Shown: in pieces, positions 26,064-35,746 of the stretch
Layout of the letters: each line of letters opens with the position of its first letter
How positions within the stretch are numbered: the stretch's first letter is position 1
From: an uncultured Bacteroidales bacterium
Lineage (GTDB): Bacteria; Bacteroidota; Bacteroidia; Bacteroidales; UBA932
Direction: 5' to 3'
Assembly (NCBI GenBank): GCA_946185745.1
Contig: CAMHKQ010000001.1
Coordinates: 62,001-126,000, forward strand
DNA length: 64,000 nucleotides
The notes under the pieces: model-generated
The model's database searches: none
What the model was told of the DNA's origin: nothing
The model's input: the letters and a program-made list of their open reading frames with translations, nothing else
Made by a program: the position numbers and the translations under genes

Positions 26064-27141
26064 ATCCCTTCCCGTATACTTTCAGGCCGCAGTCCTCACT
26101 GCGGCCTTTTTGGCTTTCTCTCAACCCTGCAGCTCGCAGGAACACCCGGTGGCCACTCCGCCGCTGCCGGTGCCCGAAACCATAGTAGACACGGTCACTA
26201 TGGTCTTCATCGGGGATGTCATGATGCATTCCGGGCAGCTGCGTTACGACAGCTCCGATTTCCTTGCGGAGCTCGCGCCGCTGCTTTCAGGGGCTGACAT
26301 TTCCGTGGCCAATGCCGAATTCACCATGGCCGGCCCCCCGTACACCGGATATCCGGCCTTCTCGGCCCCCGACAGTTATGCGTCCGATATCGCCGGATGC
26401 GGCGTGGACGTGCTGCTCACCGCCAACAACCATATCCTCGACAAGGGCTCGAATGGGTTGATGCGCACGCTGGATGTCATGCCCGTGCCGTTTACCGGCT
26501 CTGGCCGCGACGCCGAAGAATTCGCATCGCTCAATCCGCTTGTCCTTTCCTGCAAGGGGGTGAGGATAGCCCTGGTCAACTTTACCTACGGAACCAATCT
26601 GGGCGCCACGTCCGCATGGCCGGCGGTAAACTACATGGACAGGGAAAGAATAGGAGCCCAGATCGCGCGTGCCCGCGAGGCGGGCGCCGACTTCGTGATC
26701 GCGCTTCCGCACTGGGGCACCGAATACAGTCTGAATCCAGACGACAGGCAGCTGCAGTGGGCGGATTTCCTGGTGGAATGCGGCGTGGACGCCATCATCG
26801 GAGCCCACCCGCACGTGGTTCAGGACACCACGTTCATAGCTGGCGTCCCGGTAGTGTATTCCCTGGGCAACGCCGTTTCAAACATGAGCGCTCCGAACAC
26901 CAGGCTCGAACTTGCGGTAGTGCTCAGAATGACAAATGAACGGCCTTTCGGCAAAAAGGAACTGCTCAGGCCGGAACTCCGCTTCCTTTGGTGCACTCTG
27001 CCGGGCAGGCTCAGGCGTACATACTGCACCATAGAAGTGGACAATTACCTCGACAAGAGAAACTTGTGGCTAACTCCCTCCGACTGGGACGACATGGTCG
27101 CCACCCTCGGGAGGGTAAAGGCCCAAACAGGCATAGAATGA
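26047..27141 (+). CDS. CapA/PgsA family metallophosphatase-like protein
   Basis: A 364-residue protein of the CapA (poly-gamma-glutamate synthesis) calcineurin-like fold, usually envelope-associated. Seen: MVFIGDVMMHSGQL (metal ligands GDVM) at about residue 52, SVANAEFTMAGPP, LLTANNHILDKGSNGL (NNH and D ligands), LPHWGTEYSLNPD, and IIGAHPHVVQ (HPH). The start is uncertain: no ATG gives a signal peptide. TTG at 26047 yields a hydrophobic leader and overlaps the TPR gene by 17 bases; GTG at 26149 or ATG at 26200 would make a protein without one. An intrinsic-terminator-like hairpin lies within the leader coding region. Its stop overlaps the phoH start. Confidence 0.82.
   Translation: MRTGSRSLPVYFQAAVLTAAFLAFSQPCSSQEHPVATPPLPVPETIVDTVTMVFIGDVMMHSGQLRYDSSDFLAELAPLLSGADISVANAEFTMAGPPYTGYPAFSAPDSYASDIAGCGVDVLLTANNHILDKGSNGLMRTLDVMPVPFTGSGRDAEEFASLNPLVLSCKGVRIALVNFTYGTNLGATSAWPAVNYMDRERIGAQIARAREAGADFVIALPHWGTEYSLNPDDRQLQWADFLVECGVDAIIGAHPHVVQDTTFIAGVPVVYSLGNAVSNMSAPNTRLELAVVLRMTNERPFGKKELLRPELRFLWCTLPGRLRRTYCTIEVDNYLDKRNLWLTPSDWDDMVATLGRVKAQTGIE
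26084..26111 (+). terminator. Intrinsic terminator after the gyrA-TPR unit, inside the CapA reading frame
   Basis: A perfect ten-base-pair GC-rich stem (26084-26093 with 26098-26107), loop CCTC, and a run of five T (26107-26111). This is the cleanest rho-independent terminator in the window. It begins 21 bases after the TPR stop codon and also lies within the coding region for the putative CapA signal peptide. Confidence 0.8.
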
Positions 27142-28070
27142 AGAAAACCATCACTTTGCAAGCATCCAATCCGGTGGAGATCCTAGGCCCCGGAAACCGT
27201 ATCCTGGACGAGTTCTGCTCCTATTTCCCGGGACTGTCCGTGAAAGACAGGGGCAACGAGATTTATCTCGAAGGGCCGGAAGAGCAGGTAAAGGATTTCG
27301 AGCAGAAATTCGAAAAGCTCGTACAGCTCCGCCATCACAAGCCCAGCCTCACCGTCTATGACGTGGAAGACATCTTCAGCGGCATAAGCAGGGACAATCT
27401 GGCCGTGAACGGCAATGCCGTCATCACTCATACCACCGACGGCAGGCCCATCCGTGCCCGCAACCTCAACCAGGAACTGATGGTCAAGGCTTATTTCAAC
27501 AGCGACCTCATCTTCGCCCTCGGCCCTGCGGGCACCGGCAAGACTTACGTCGCCATCGCGCTGGCCGTCAGGGCCCTGAAGAACAGGGAGATAAAGCGCA
27601 TCATTCTTACCAGGCCGGCTGTTGAGGCGGGGGAGCGGCTGGGCTTCCTCCCCGGAGACCTCAAAGACAAGCTGGATCCGTATCTCCAGCCTCTGTACGA
27701 TGCTCTCGAGGACATGATCCCCACCAAGCGCCTCCAGAGCTTCATAGAAGACGACATCATCCAGATTGCACCTCTGGCGTACATGCGCGGGCGCACGCTG
27801 GACCGCGCCTGCGTAATCCTCGACGAGGCCCAGAACACCAACATGGGACAGCTCCGGATGTTCCTTACCCGAATGGGCAGCAATGCCAAGTTCATCGTTA
27901 CCGGAGACGCCACCCAGGTGGACCTCCCGCGCCGCGAGGACAGCGGCCTGCTGCGCTGCGTGAAGATACTGCAGGACATCAAGGGCATCTCTACGATCAA
28001 CTTCACTGCGTCGGACATAGTCCGGCATCCGCTGGTTACAAAAATAGTCAACGCCTTTAAGGATCAATAA
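27138..28070 (+). CDS. PhoH family ATPase
   Basis: A 310-residue cytoplasmic P-loop ATPase. Walker A is LGPAGTGKTYVA near residue 131, Walker B is ACVILDEAQNT, and FIVTGDATQVDLPRR follows, a typical PhoH arrangement. The N-terminal about 100 residues form the KH-like/PhoH-associated region. PhoH proteins resemble superfamily I helicases and are linked to RNA metabolism; the exact role is unsettled. The ATG overlaps the CapA stop (ATGA). An upstream in-frame start at 26988 would lie inside CapA and is rejected. Confidence 0.92.
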   Translation: MKKTITLQASNPVEILGPGNRILDEFCSYFPGLSVKDRGNEIYLEGPEEQVKDFEQKFEKLVQLRHHKPSLTVYDVEDIFSGISRDNLAVNGNAVITHTTDGRPIRARNLNQELMVKAYFNSDLIFALGPAGTGKTYVAIALAVRALKNREIKRIILTRPAVEAGERLGFLPGDLKDKLDPYLQPLYDALEDMIPTKRLQSFIEDDIIQIAPLAYMRGRTLDRACVILDEAQNTNMGQLRMFLTRMGSNAKFIVTGDATQVDLPRREDSGLLRCVKILQDIKGISTINFTASDIVRHPLVTKIVNAFKDQ

Positions 28071-28091
28071 TTTTTAGTAAATTCGCAGATT

Positions 28092-28601
28092 ATGAAAAAG
28101 GCTCTCGTCGCATTGGCCCTGGCTTCGCTCCTGCTATGCGGGTGCGATTCTTTCCGTCGCCTGGCGGGAAAGCCCACAAGCGCCGACATCGCTGCCAAGA
28201 AGCAGCTGATAGAAGCGGAGGAAACTGCGCATCAGGCGCGCCTTGATTCGCTCAGGCGCGTCCAGAAAGAAGAGGCCGATTCGCTTACACTCGTCGATGA
28301 GATAAAGTCTTCCAATGTGATGGTGCTCAGGTCGTCGGCCGTCAAAGGGCTTCGCGCAACAGGGCTCGACAGGCATTATTACATCATTGTCGGCACCTTC
28401 GGCAGCCCCGACAACGCAAAGCTGCAGGCCTCGAAGGCTGAAGAAAAAGGGTATACGGCCGCCCTCATACCATATTACAACGGATTCACCGCAGTGGGGA
28501 TAAACGGCACCGACCGCCTGCGCGACGCCTGGGAAACCCTCCACAAGGTGTCGCAGGAGCCGTTCTGCCCCAAGGATGCCTGGTTGCTGATAAACGAGTA
28601 G
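28092..28601 (+). CDS. SPOR-domain-like lipoprotein
   Basis: A 169-residue lipoprotein (signal LALASLLLCGC, lipid on Cys16 or Cys18). A Lys/Glu/Ala-rich helical stretch (residues about 30-70) probably forms a coiled coil. The second half, HYYIIVGTFGSPDNAKLQASKAEEKG...AVGINGTDRL, has the pattern of a SPOR domain, which binds denuded peptidoglycan at division sites. Next to it is the M28/TonB-C fusion, another envelope protein, after four bases. Probably part of the phoH-to-YitT transcript. Precise role unknown. Confidence 0.78.
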   Translation: MKKALVALALASLLLCGCDSFRRLAGKPTSADIAAKKQLIEAEETAHQARLDSLRRVQKEEADSLTLVDEIKSSNVMVLRSSAVKGLRATGLDRHYYIIVGTFGSPDNAKLQASKAEEKGYTAALIPYYNGFTAVGINGTDRLRDAWETLHKVSQEPFCPKDAWLLINE

Positions 28602-28605
28602 GAAG

Positions 28606-29913
28606 ATGAAACGGCTTCTCATTTCACTTGCACTTGCAGCCGCAGCGCTGACGGCTTCCGCTCAGGATTACTACCGTGAACTGTACGAAAGCGAAACCGC
28701 CGCGGCCATGAGGGCCGACGTGGCGTATTTCTCTTCCCTGGGCGGCAGGGCCGCCGGTTCGGAAGACGAGAAAGCCGCGGCCGATTATTTCCGCGAACAG
28801 CTGAGGAAAGCCGGCGTGGACGTGCTCGACAGCCGGGACGACTCCAGCTTCGGCCTCAAGTCGGCCGCAGGCGACACCATAACCTCCCACAATGCCATAG
28901 GCTTCATAGAAGGTTACGACCGCGAGCTGCGCGGGCATTACATAGTCATCGGCGCCCGCCTCGACAATCTCGGCGCCCGTAAAACCGTCGTCAACGGCAA
29001 GGAAGAGATACGCGTGTATCCTGGCGCCAACGGAAACGGCTCCGGTCTGGCTCTGCTGCTGAACCTTGCCAAAATGCTGAATACCAACAAGGTACTGCTC
29101 AAGCGCAGCGTTATCATCGCGGCTTTCGGAGCCTCCGGCCTGCAGAACGCCGGTTCGTGGTATTTCGTGAACCGCTCCTTCGGCGAGTCCGGCAAGATAG
29201 ACGCCATGATAAACCTGGACATGCTCGGCACCGGCAGCAACGGCTTTTATGCCTACTGCGCCTCGAACTCCGACATGGAGCAGATAGTGAACAACCTGGC
29301 GGCAACCCTGCAGCCCGTCCATCCCAGGATAGTCTCAGCCGAGCCATGCCCGTCCGACCACCGCTCCTTTTACGCGGCGGAAATCCCCTCGGTCATGTTC
29401 ACCAGCGGCATGTATCCCGAATACAATTCCGAAAGGGACCTTCCCGATATAGTCGAATACGATTACCTCGAGCGGGAAGGGGAATACATCTACAACTACG
29501 CAGTGGTGCTGGCCAACGGCCCGAAGCCTGAATTCCGGCCCCAGGAAGCCTCTGTGGACAGGCCGGATGCCGTGGACGTGGTGGCCTGGAACGACTGCGA
29601 CGTCAAGCCTTCGTTCATGAACAACTACGACCCCAATGTGTTCCTGAACCGTTGGGTGTACGTGTATCTGAAATACCCCCAGTATGCCGTAGACAATGGC
29701 ATCCAGGGGCGCGTGCTTGTGGATTTCATCATCACCGAGAAGGGCAAGGTCACCGATGTCCGGGTGCTCAGGGGCGTGCATCCCAGCCTGGACGCCGAAG
29801 CCGTGAAGGTGATTGAAGCCTCTCCCGACTGGAAACCGGCCCGGGTCCGGGGCAAAAAAGTGAAGTGCGAGATGTCGCTGTATGTGGAATTCCGGCTCGA
29901 AAAGCGGAAATAA
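28606..29913 (+). CDS. Degenerate M28 peptidase fused to a TonB C-terminal domain
   Basis: A 435-residue periplasmic protein: signal peptide (to SAQ), an M28-like alpha/beta domain (about 25-300), and a TonB C-terminal domain (about 345-430: [33 protein letters not shown]). M28 enzymes need His, Asp, a Glu-Glu pair, Asp and His. Here the first His is R118 (GARLD), the bridging Asp is G143 (GANGNGSG), and the Glu-Glu pair is S177-G178 ([11 protein letters not shown]). Only D205 (NLDMLG) and H252 (PSDH) remain. The peptidase part is therefore probably inactive and may bind a peptide or wall fragment, presented to a TonB-dependent system by the C-terminal domain. That role is inference. Confidence 0.85.
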   Translation: MKRLLISLALAAAALTASAQDYYRELYESETAAAMRADVAYFSSLGGRAAGSEDEKAAADYFREQLRKAGVDVLDSRDDSSFGLKSAAGDTITSHNAIGFIEGYDRELRGHYIVIGARLDNLGARKTVVNGKEEIRVYPGANGNGSGLALLLNLAKMLNTNKVLLKRSVIIAAFGASGLQNAGSWYFVNRSFGESGKIDAMINLDMLGTGSNGFYAYCASNSDMEQIVNNLAATLQPVHPRIVSAEPCPSDHRSFYAAEIPSVMFTSGMYPEYNSERDLPDIVEYDYLEREGEYIYNYAVVLANGPKPEFRPQEASVDRPDAVDVVAWNDCDVKPSFMNNYDPNVFLNRWVYVYLKYPQYAVDNGIQGRVLVDFIITEKGKVTDVRVLRGVHPSLDAEAVKVIEASPDWKPARVRGKKVKCEMSLYVEFRLEKRK

Positions 29914-29932
29914 AGAAGATTCAAATATAGTT

Positions 29933-32668
29933 ATGGATTACGATTTCAAGAAGATCGAAGCCAAGTGGCAGTCATACTGGGCTGCGGAAAAGACTTACAA
30001 GGTGGAGGAGGATTCCTCCAGGCCTAAGTTTTACGTGCTGGACATGTTCCCGTATCCTTCGGGTGCGGGGCTTCATGTAGGGCATCCCTTAGGCTACATA
30101 GCCAGCGATATCTACGCCCGATACAAAAGGCTCAAGGGGTTCAACGTGCTGCATCCGATGGGCTACGACGCCTTCGGGCTCCCGGCGGAGCAATATGCCA
30201 TCCAGACCGGGCAGCATCCCGAAAAGACCACCGACGAGAACGTGGCGCGCTATCGCAGCCAGCTCGACAGGCTCGGCTTCTCCTTCGACTGGGACAGGTC
30301 GTTCCGCACCTGCGATCCCGACTACTACAAGTGGACGCAGTGGGCATTCCTGAAGATGTTCAAGAGCTGGTACGATCCCGAAAAGAACAAGGCCAGGCCC
30401 GTCGCCGAACTTGTGAGCAGGTTCGAGACCGAAGGTTATGACGGCATCACGCCAGAGGAGTGGAAGGCTTTCTCCGACAAGGAAAAAGACGAAGTCCTCA
30501 TGCGCTACCGCATAGCCTATCTGGGCGAAACCAGCGTGAACTGGTGCGAAGGCCTCGGTACAGTGCTTGCCAACGACGAGGTCAAGGACGGCCTGAGCGT
30601 GCGCGGCGGTTTCCCGGTGGTGCAGAAGAAGATGCGCCAGTGGCAGCTCAGGGTCTCCGCATATGCCGAAAGGCTCCTTTCCGGCCTCGACAAACTGGAA
30701 TGGACCGACTCTCTAAAGGACATGCAGCGCAACTGGATAGGCAGGAGCGAGGGTACCGAGATGGTGTTCGATACCGTCTGCGACGGCCGGCACATGCCCG
30801 TCACCATCTTCACCACCCGCGCCGATACCGTCTTCGGAGTCACCTTCATGGTGCTGGCCCCCGAAAGCGAACTGGTCGAGACGCTTACCTCCGCCTCCAT
30901 GAAAAAGGAAGTGGAAGAGTACCTGCAGTACGCCGCAAAGAAGACGGAGCGTGAACGTCAGTCCGAAACCAGAAATGTAACCGGCGTATTCTCAGGTTCT
31001 TACGGTGTCAATCCCCTTACTGGCGAGCAGATTCCCATCTGGATTTCCGAATATGTGCTGGCCGGTTACGGCACCGGCGCCATCATGGGCGTTCCGGCCC
31101 ACGACAGCCGCGACTACGCTTTCGCCAAGAAATTCAATCTGCCCATCATACCCCTCATCGAAGGAGCCGACGTCAGCGAGAGCAGCTTCGACGCCAAGGA
31201 GGGCAGGATGGTCAATTCCGGCTTCCTGAACGGCATGGAGGTCAAGGAGGCCATAGAGGCCGCTAAGGTGTATGTCGAAGAGCACAAGCTCGGCCGCCGC
31301 AAGGTGAATTACCGCCTGAGGGATGCTATCTTCAGCCGCCAGCGCTACTGGGGCGAACCTTTCCCCATCTGCTACAAAGACGGCATCGCCACTCCGCTTC
31401 CCGAAAGCGCGCTGCCCCTCACGCTCCCCGAAATCGACAGCTTCAAGCCTTCGGCGAACGGTGAGGCTCCGCTCGCGCGGGCCAAGGACTGGACATACGA
31501 GGGTTGCCCGCTCGAAACCAGCACCATGCCTGGCTTCGCCGGGTCCAGCGCCTATTATCTCCGCTACATGGATCCCCATAATTCCGAAGAGATGGTAAGC
31601 GCCGAAGCCGACCGCTACTGGCGGAACGTCGACCTTTACGTGGGCGGCACCGAGCATGCCGTGGGCCATCTCATCTACTCCCGTTTCTGGAACAAGTTCC
31701 TGTTCGACCTCGGCTACGTGTGTGAGGAAGAGCCTTTCAAGAAACTCGTGAACCAGGGCATGATCCAGGGAAGGAGCAACTTCGTTTACAGGATAGTGGG
31801 CACCAACAGCTTCGTTTCCGCAGGTCTGCGTAAAAAGTATGAAACCACCGAAATCCATGTAGACGTCAACATAGTCCATAACGACAGGCTGGACATCGAA
31901 GCCTTCAGGAAATGGCGTCCCGAATTCGAGGATGCGGAGTTCGTGCTCGAAAACGGTGAGTACATCTGCGGCTGGGCGATTGAAAAGATGAGCAAGAGCA
32001 TGTACAACGTCGTCAATCCCGACGAAATCTGCAACAGCTACGGGGCCGACACCCTGAGGCTTTACGAGATGTTCCTCGGGCCGGTCGAACAGAGCAAGCC
32101 ATGGGATACCAAGGGAATAGACGGCGTGCACCGCTTCCTCAAGAAATTCTGGCGCCTCTATTACAACCAGGACAGGCTGCTCGTCACCGACACCAAGCCC
32201 TCTGCAGCCGAACTCAAGGCGCTCCATACGCTCATCGGCAAGGAACAGGAAGATATCGAAAGCTTCTCGTACAACACCAACATCAGCGCCTTCATGATCG
32301 CCGTCAACGAGCTCACCGACCTGGGCACGACTTCGCGCGAAATCCTGGAACCTCTCCTGATTCTCCTGTCTCCCTTCGCCCCGCACGTGGCAGAGGAGCT
32401 CTGGCACGACCTGGGTCATTCCGACAGTATCACCGGAGCCGTATTCCCCGAGTATAACCCGGCATTCACCGTCGAAGACAGCGTCACGTACCCCGTTTCC
32501 TTCAACGGCAAGACCCGCTTTACGGCCGAGCTGCCCAAGAGCGCATCCCCTGCCGAGGTCGAAGCAGCCGTACGTGCTATCCCCGATACTGCGAAATACG
32601 TCGCTGACAAGCAGATAGTAAAGGTCATCGTGGTCCCTGGAAGAATAGTAAACATCGTCCTGAAATGA
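29933..32668 (+). CDS. leuS: Leucyl-tRNA synthetase
   Basis: A 911-residue class I synthetase charging tRNA-Leu. HIGH-type motif in [14 protein letters not shown] (near residue 45), KMSKS in [15 protein letters not shown] (near residue 685), and a CP1 editing domain between ([36 protein letters not shown] with the conserved editing Asp). An insertion around residues 145-190 in the catalytic core looks typical of Bacteroidetes LeuRS. I start at 29933 ([13 protein letters not shown]), after the M28 stop; an earlier in-frame start lies inside that gene. Its stop overlaps the first YitT start (ATGA). Confidence 0.96.
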   Translation: MDYDFKKIEAKWQSYWAAEKTYKVEEDSSRPKFYVLDMFPYPSGAGLHVGHPLGYIASDIYARYKRLKGFNVLHPMGYDAFGLPAEQYAIQTGQHPEKTTDENVARYRSQLDRLGFSFDWDRSFRTCDPDYYKWTQWAFLKMFKSWYDPEKNKARPVAELVSRFETEGYDGITPEEWKAFSDKEKDEVLMRYRIAYLGETSVNWCEGLGTVLANDEVKDGLSVRGGFPVVQKKMRQWQLRVSAYAERLLSGLDKLEWTDSLKDMQRNWIGRSEGTEMVFDTVCDGRHMPVTIFTTRADTVFGVTFMVLAPESELVETLTSASMKKEVEEYLQYAAKKTERERQSETRNVTGVFSGSYGVNPLTGEQIPIWISEYVLAGYGTGAIMGVPAHDSRDYAFAKKFNLPIIPLIEGADVSESSFDAKEGRMVNSGFLNGMEVKEAIEAAKVYVEEHKLGRRKVNYRLRDAIFSRQRYWGEPFPICYKDGIATPLPESALPLTLPEIDSFKPSANGEAPLARAKDWTYEGCPLETSTMPGFAGSSAYYLRYMDPHNSEEMVSAEADRYWRNVDLYVGGTEHAVGHLIYSRFWNKFLFDLGYVCEEEPFKKLVNQGMIQGRSNFVYRIVGTNSFVSAGLRKKYETTEIHVDVNIVHNDRLDIEAFRKWRPEFEDAEFVLENGEYICGWAIEKMSKSMYNVVNPDEICNSYGADTLRLYEMFLGPVEQSKPWDTKGIDGVHRFLKKFWRLYYNQDRLLVTDTKPSAAELKALHTLIGKEQEDIESFSYNTNISAFMIAVNELTDLGTTSREILEPLLILLSPFAPHVAEELWHDLGHSDSITGAVFPEYNPAFTVEDSVTYPVSFNGKTRFTAELPKSASPAEVEAAVRAIPDTAKYVADKQIVKVIVVPGRIVNIVLK

Positions 32669-33621
32669 AGAAAAACAAAACCCTGAGCGCTATTTGGGAG
32701 TATGTCGTAATGACATTTGCGACATTCGTCTTCACTGTGTCGTGGGAAGCTTTCATGATTCCGAACGGCATGTCCGCAGGCGGCATGATGGGTATCTGTA
32801 CCATCATCGAATTCGCTACCGGCGGCCTCGTAAAGGCATCTGTTTCATTCTTCATTATCAACGCCATACTGATACTTCTGGCCGTCAGTGTCTTCGGCAT
32901 AGGATTCGGTTTCAAGACCATCTACTGTATCATCATGTCGTCGGTGTTCCTATGGCTGGTGGACGACTGGAGCTGGCTGCATGCGATTCCGGGCAATTTC
33001 CTCTATGTGGAGAGCAAGCCCCTTGTGCCCATCATCGCGGGCTTCTTCGAGTCTCTGGGCCTGGGGCTTACCATCAGGTGCGGAGGCAGTACGGGCGGAA
33101 CGGACATCATAGCCCTTATTATCAACAAATACTGGCCGGTTTCGCTGAGCAAGGTGTTCTTCATCAGCGACTTCATAGTAGTGGCGGCACAGCTGCTGCT
33201 CAGGCCCGGGTTCGGCTCCTACACCGGAGACCCGAAGACCTTCAACGACGTGATGTACGGTATCCTGGAAATAGTCACCTTCGCGCTCACCATCGACTAC
33301 TTCACCATCGGCAACAAGAACAAGATGCAGCTGATCATCTTCTCGGAAAAATACGAGCAGATTGCCGATTACATCTGCAAAACCATGGAACGCGGAGTCA
33401 CCGTACTGAAGGCCCAGGGCTGGTTCACCAAGAAAGACAAGAACGTGCTTCTGGTGCTCCTCACCCGTAACGAGCTGTCGCCGCTGAGCAAAGAGATCAA
33501 CAGAATTGACAACCGTGCTTTCATGAGCGTGAACAACGTAGGCGAAGTATACGGCGAAGGTTTCAGTGAAATCAAGGCCGGCGTCCCGAAAATTAAACTG
33601 AAACACGAGAAAAAGAAATAA
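32665..33621 (+). CDS. YitT family membrane protein (first of tandem pair)
   Basis: A 318-residue inner-membrane protein with five to six hydrophobic segments, then a cytoplasmic DUF2179 domain (about 230-305: [43 protein letters not shown]). The loop [20 protein letters not shown] is the YitT-family signature. Function unknown; possibly a transporter regulated through the DUF2179 domain. It overlaps the leuS stop and is followed after three bases by a paralogue. Confidence 0.88.
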   Translation: MKKNKTLSAIWEYVVMTFATFVFTVSWEAFMIPNGMSAGGMMGICTIIEFATGGLVKASVSFFIINAILILLAVSVFGIGFGFKTIYCIIMSSVFLWLVDDWSWLHAIPGNFLYVESKPLVPIIAGFFESLGLGLTIRCGGSTGGTDIIALIINKYWPVSLSKVFFISDFIVVAAQLLLRPGFGSYTGDPKTFNDVMYGILEIVTFALTIDYFTIGNKNKMQLIIFSEKYEQIADYICKTMERGVTVLKAQGWFTKKDKNVLLVLLTRNELSPLSKEINRIDNRAFMSVNNVGEVYGEGFSEIKAGVPKIKLKHEKKK

Positions 33622-33624
33622 GTT

Positions 33625-34623
33625 ATGGCAGCGACTAAACAGAAAATATGGACGGCGGTCAAGGAATATACCGTCATTGCCTTCGGAATACTATGCTATA
33701 CCCTGGGCTGGACTCTGTTCCTGATTCCGCAGAACCTGGTCGGCGGGGGCGTGACCGGTATATCCTCCATAATCCAGTATGCCACCCATGGGGCCATCCC
33801 GGTATCGTACAGCTACTTCGCCATCAACGTGATACTTCTGATCATATCGGTATTCACCCTCGGGCCGAGTTTCGGCGTGAAGACCGTGTTTGCGGTGGTG
33901 TTCGCCTCGCTGGCCCTCAGGCTGGAACCTGTTCTCATTCCGCAGTCTTTCATCCAGTCGCTTGCCATCGACAACGGTAAGCTGATAAGTGTGATAATGG
34001 GCGGGATGATTTCAGGTCTCGGTATCGGAATAGCCATGTCGCAGGGAGGCAGCACCGGCGGAACAGACATCGTCGCCCTTCTGCTCAACAAATATCGCGG
34101 CTATTCCCCTGGAAAGGTGATACTCTGGATAGACGTGGTGATTATCCTGTCGTCGCTGTTCGTGCCGTCCTACACTCCCGACGGAGCGCTTCTCGGATTC
34201 AGTGACAAAATACTGGTAATCGTGTACGGCTTCATGCTCGTGTTCGTGTGCAGCACGGTCATAGACCGTTACCTTTCAGGCGCAAAGCAGAGCGTGCAGC
34301 TCTTCATCTTTTCCAGGGAATACAGCCGGATTGCGGAGGAAATCACTCATGTTTTCCATCGCGGCGTCACGGTCCTGGACGGCAAGGGCTGGTACTCCCA
34401 GGAGTCGTCCCATGTGCTGATGGTCGTCATCAGGCGTACCGACCTCTCCCAGCTGCTCCGCAGCATCAAGGAGATTGACAGCGCCGCATTCGTGTCGGTT
34501 TCATCCGTGTCGGGCGTATACGGTAAGGGCTTCGATCCGCTGAGGGGATCCTCCGGCCATGGAGGAGGGGGTAAAGACGGGGGTAAAAAACCCGAAATTT
34601 TACCTGACGAACAAAAAAAATAA
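33625..34623 (+). CDS. YitT family membrane protein (second of tandem pair)
   Basis: A 332-residue paralogue of the preceding protein, same order: hydrophobic half with [20 protein letters not shown], then DUF2179 (FSREYSRIAEEITHVFHRGVTVL, GWYSQESSHVLMVVIRRTDL). The two share layout throughout but clearly differ in sequence, so the duplication is old. The C-terminal tail is unusual: Gly/Lys-rich (SGHGGGGKDGGKKPE) and encoded by the GGGGTAAA repeats that form one arm of a large hairpin reaching into the intergenic region. Confidence 0.88.
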   Translation: MAATKQKIWTAVKEYTVIAFGILCYTLGWTLFLIPQNLVGGGVTGISSIIQYATHGAIPVSYSYFAINVILLIISVFTLGPSFGVKTVFAVVFASLALRLEPVLIPQSFIQSLAIDNGKLISVIMGGMISGLGIGIAMSQGGSTGGTDIVALLLNKYRGYSPGKVILWIDVVIILSSLFVPSYTPDGALLGFSDKILVIVYGFMLVFVCSTVIDRYLSGAKQSVQLFIFSREYSRIAEEITHVFHRGVTVLDGKGWYSQESSHVLMVVIRRTDLSQLLRSIKEIDSAAFVSVSSVSGVYGKGFDPLRGSSGHGGGGKDGGKKPEILPDEQKK

Positions 34624-34651
34624 TTTGACTTTTACCCCTGTTTTTACCCCC
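34567..34651 (+). promoter_or_regulatory. Large inverted-repeat hairpin at the YitT 3' end
   Basis: Bases 34567-34588 and 34630-34651 are complementary over 22 positions, 20 Watson-Crick and two G-U in RNA, with a 41-base loop. Each arm holds two GGGGTAAA octamers 12 bases apart (34568, 34580; reversed 34631, 34643). The stem spans the YitT stop codon. It could act as a terminator or attenuator, or the octamers could be protein-binding sites for the downstream AraC regulator. Confidence 0.65.
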
Positions 34652-34668
34652 GGAAAGACAGGGGTAAA
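34631..34668 (+). promoter_or_regulatory. Alternative inverted repeat upstream of the AraC gene
   Basis: TTTACCCCTG (34631-34640) and CAGGGGTAAA (34659-34668) are perfect ten-base inverted repeats with an 18-base loop. The left arm is the same sequence used by the larger upstream stem, so the two foldings exclude each other. It ends 43 bases before the AraC start codon. Confidence 0.6.
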
Positions 34669-34711
34669 TAGTATCTTGCACCCGAAAAACTAAAATTGAT
34701 ACCCGATAAAA

Positions 34712-35746
34712 ATGAAAAAGTTTATTACAAAAACTCTTGTAGTCAGGGTGCTTTCCCTTGTTACTCTGTTCCTCCTTTGCCTTGTGGAGATGCTGGCGGG
34801 CAACACGGAACCGGGGTTCTGTCCGCTGTGTGCAAATCTCATCGCAGCTTCGGGCATCCTTATGCTGCATCCGCTCAGTTATGAAGAATCTGCGAAATCG
34901 CTCCATTTCGCAATCGCGCTTTCGATTCTCAGCCTGGTCACAGCCTTCAGTCCTGTTTTTCCGGGAAACGAGTGCTTCCTTATAACACTCGAAGTGCTGG
35001 CCGTATGGGTGGCCTATTGCATATCGCGTGCGCGCGACAAGTACAATAATGTCCGCACGCTCTTCAGGCTCGATTTCGTGTGGTGCGCGGTGGAGGATTA
35101 TTCAAGGCTGTTCTATCTGCTGGTCCTCTGCATGTCGGCGGTGTCGTCCCTCACCGCCTGCCGTTTCGAAGGGCCTTCATGGCTCTTTCATATCCATCTG
35201 CTCGTCCTGCTGTCTTTCTATTCGGCGATGTACGTGCGGGCGTACTCCGGCCGGAGTTTCGTGATGACCCGCGGCAGGGAAGGGGCCCTGAAAGAGATGA
35301 TAAAGGGGAATCTCCGTACCATTCCCGAAGCGGGGGAGCCCGATGAGCATATGAATACCATTTACGGCAAGGTGCTTAAATACATGGAAACCAAAAAGCC
35401 TTATCTGCAGGAAAGCTTCACCATAGAAGACATGGCCGACGCGGTGTTCACCAACAAAGTCTACCTCTCGAAGACCATCAATTACTTCTCGGGAAGGAAT
35501 TACCGCCAGTTCATTAACTACTACCGTATCAATTACGCCAGGTCGCTGATGGAAAAAGACCGCCGCCTCAAGGTGGTGGAGGTTGCCATGATGTCGGGTT
35601 TCCACTCGGTGGTCACGTTCAATATGGCGTTCAAGCTCTTCACGAGCATGACGCCCTCGGCCTATTACAGCATGCTTGCGGCTAAAGGGAAATCCCCTTC
35701 CAGCTTGAAGGAACAGGGGCCGTTAACTCCAGCGGCGTCTTTTTGA
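34712..35746 (+). CDS. Membrane-anchored AraC family regulator
   Basis: A 344-residue protein with about six hydrophobic segments in residues 8-175 and an AraC-type double helix-turn-helix at about 230-325: FTIEDMADAVFTNKVYLSKTINYFSGRNYRQFIN for the first HTH region in parts, and VVEVAMMSGFHSVVTFNMAFK for the second. There is no periplasmic sensor domain, so a membrane signal or lipid may be sensed directly. Own promoter is not clear; the upstream GGGGTAAA repeats are candidate operators. The last 65 bases overlap the convergent pseudouridine synthase. Confidence 0.88.
   Translation: MKKFITKTLVVRVLSLVTLFLLCLVEMLAGNTEPGFCPLCANLIAASGILMLHPLSYEESAKSLHFAIALSILSLVTAFSPVFPGNECFLITLEVLAVWVAYCISRARDKYNNVRTLFRLDFVWCAVEDYSRLFYLLVLCMSAVSSLTACRFEGPSWLFHIHLLVLLSFYSAMYVRAYSGRSFVMTRGREGALKEMIKGNLRTIPEAGEPDEHMNTIYGKVLKYMETKKPYLQESFTIEDMADAVFTNKVYLSKTINYFSGRNYRQFINYYRINYARSLMEKDRRLKVVEVAMMSGFHSVVTFNMAFKLFTSMTPSAYYSMLAAKGKSPSSLKEQGPLTPAASF

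Noticed and set aside
30992..32419. A 475-residue minus-strand frame over leuS
   Set aside because: Antisense shadow of leuS; no recognisable domain.
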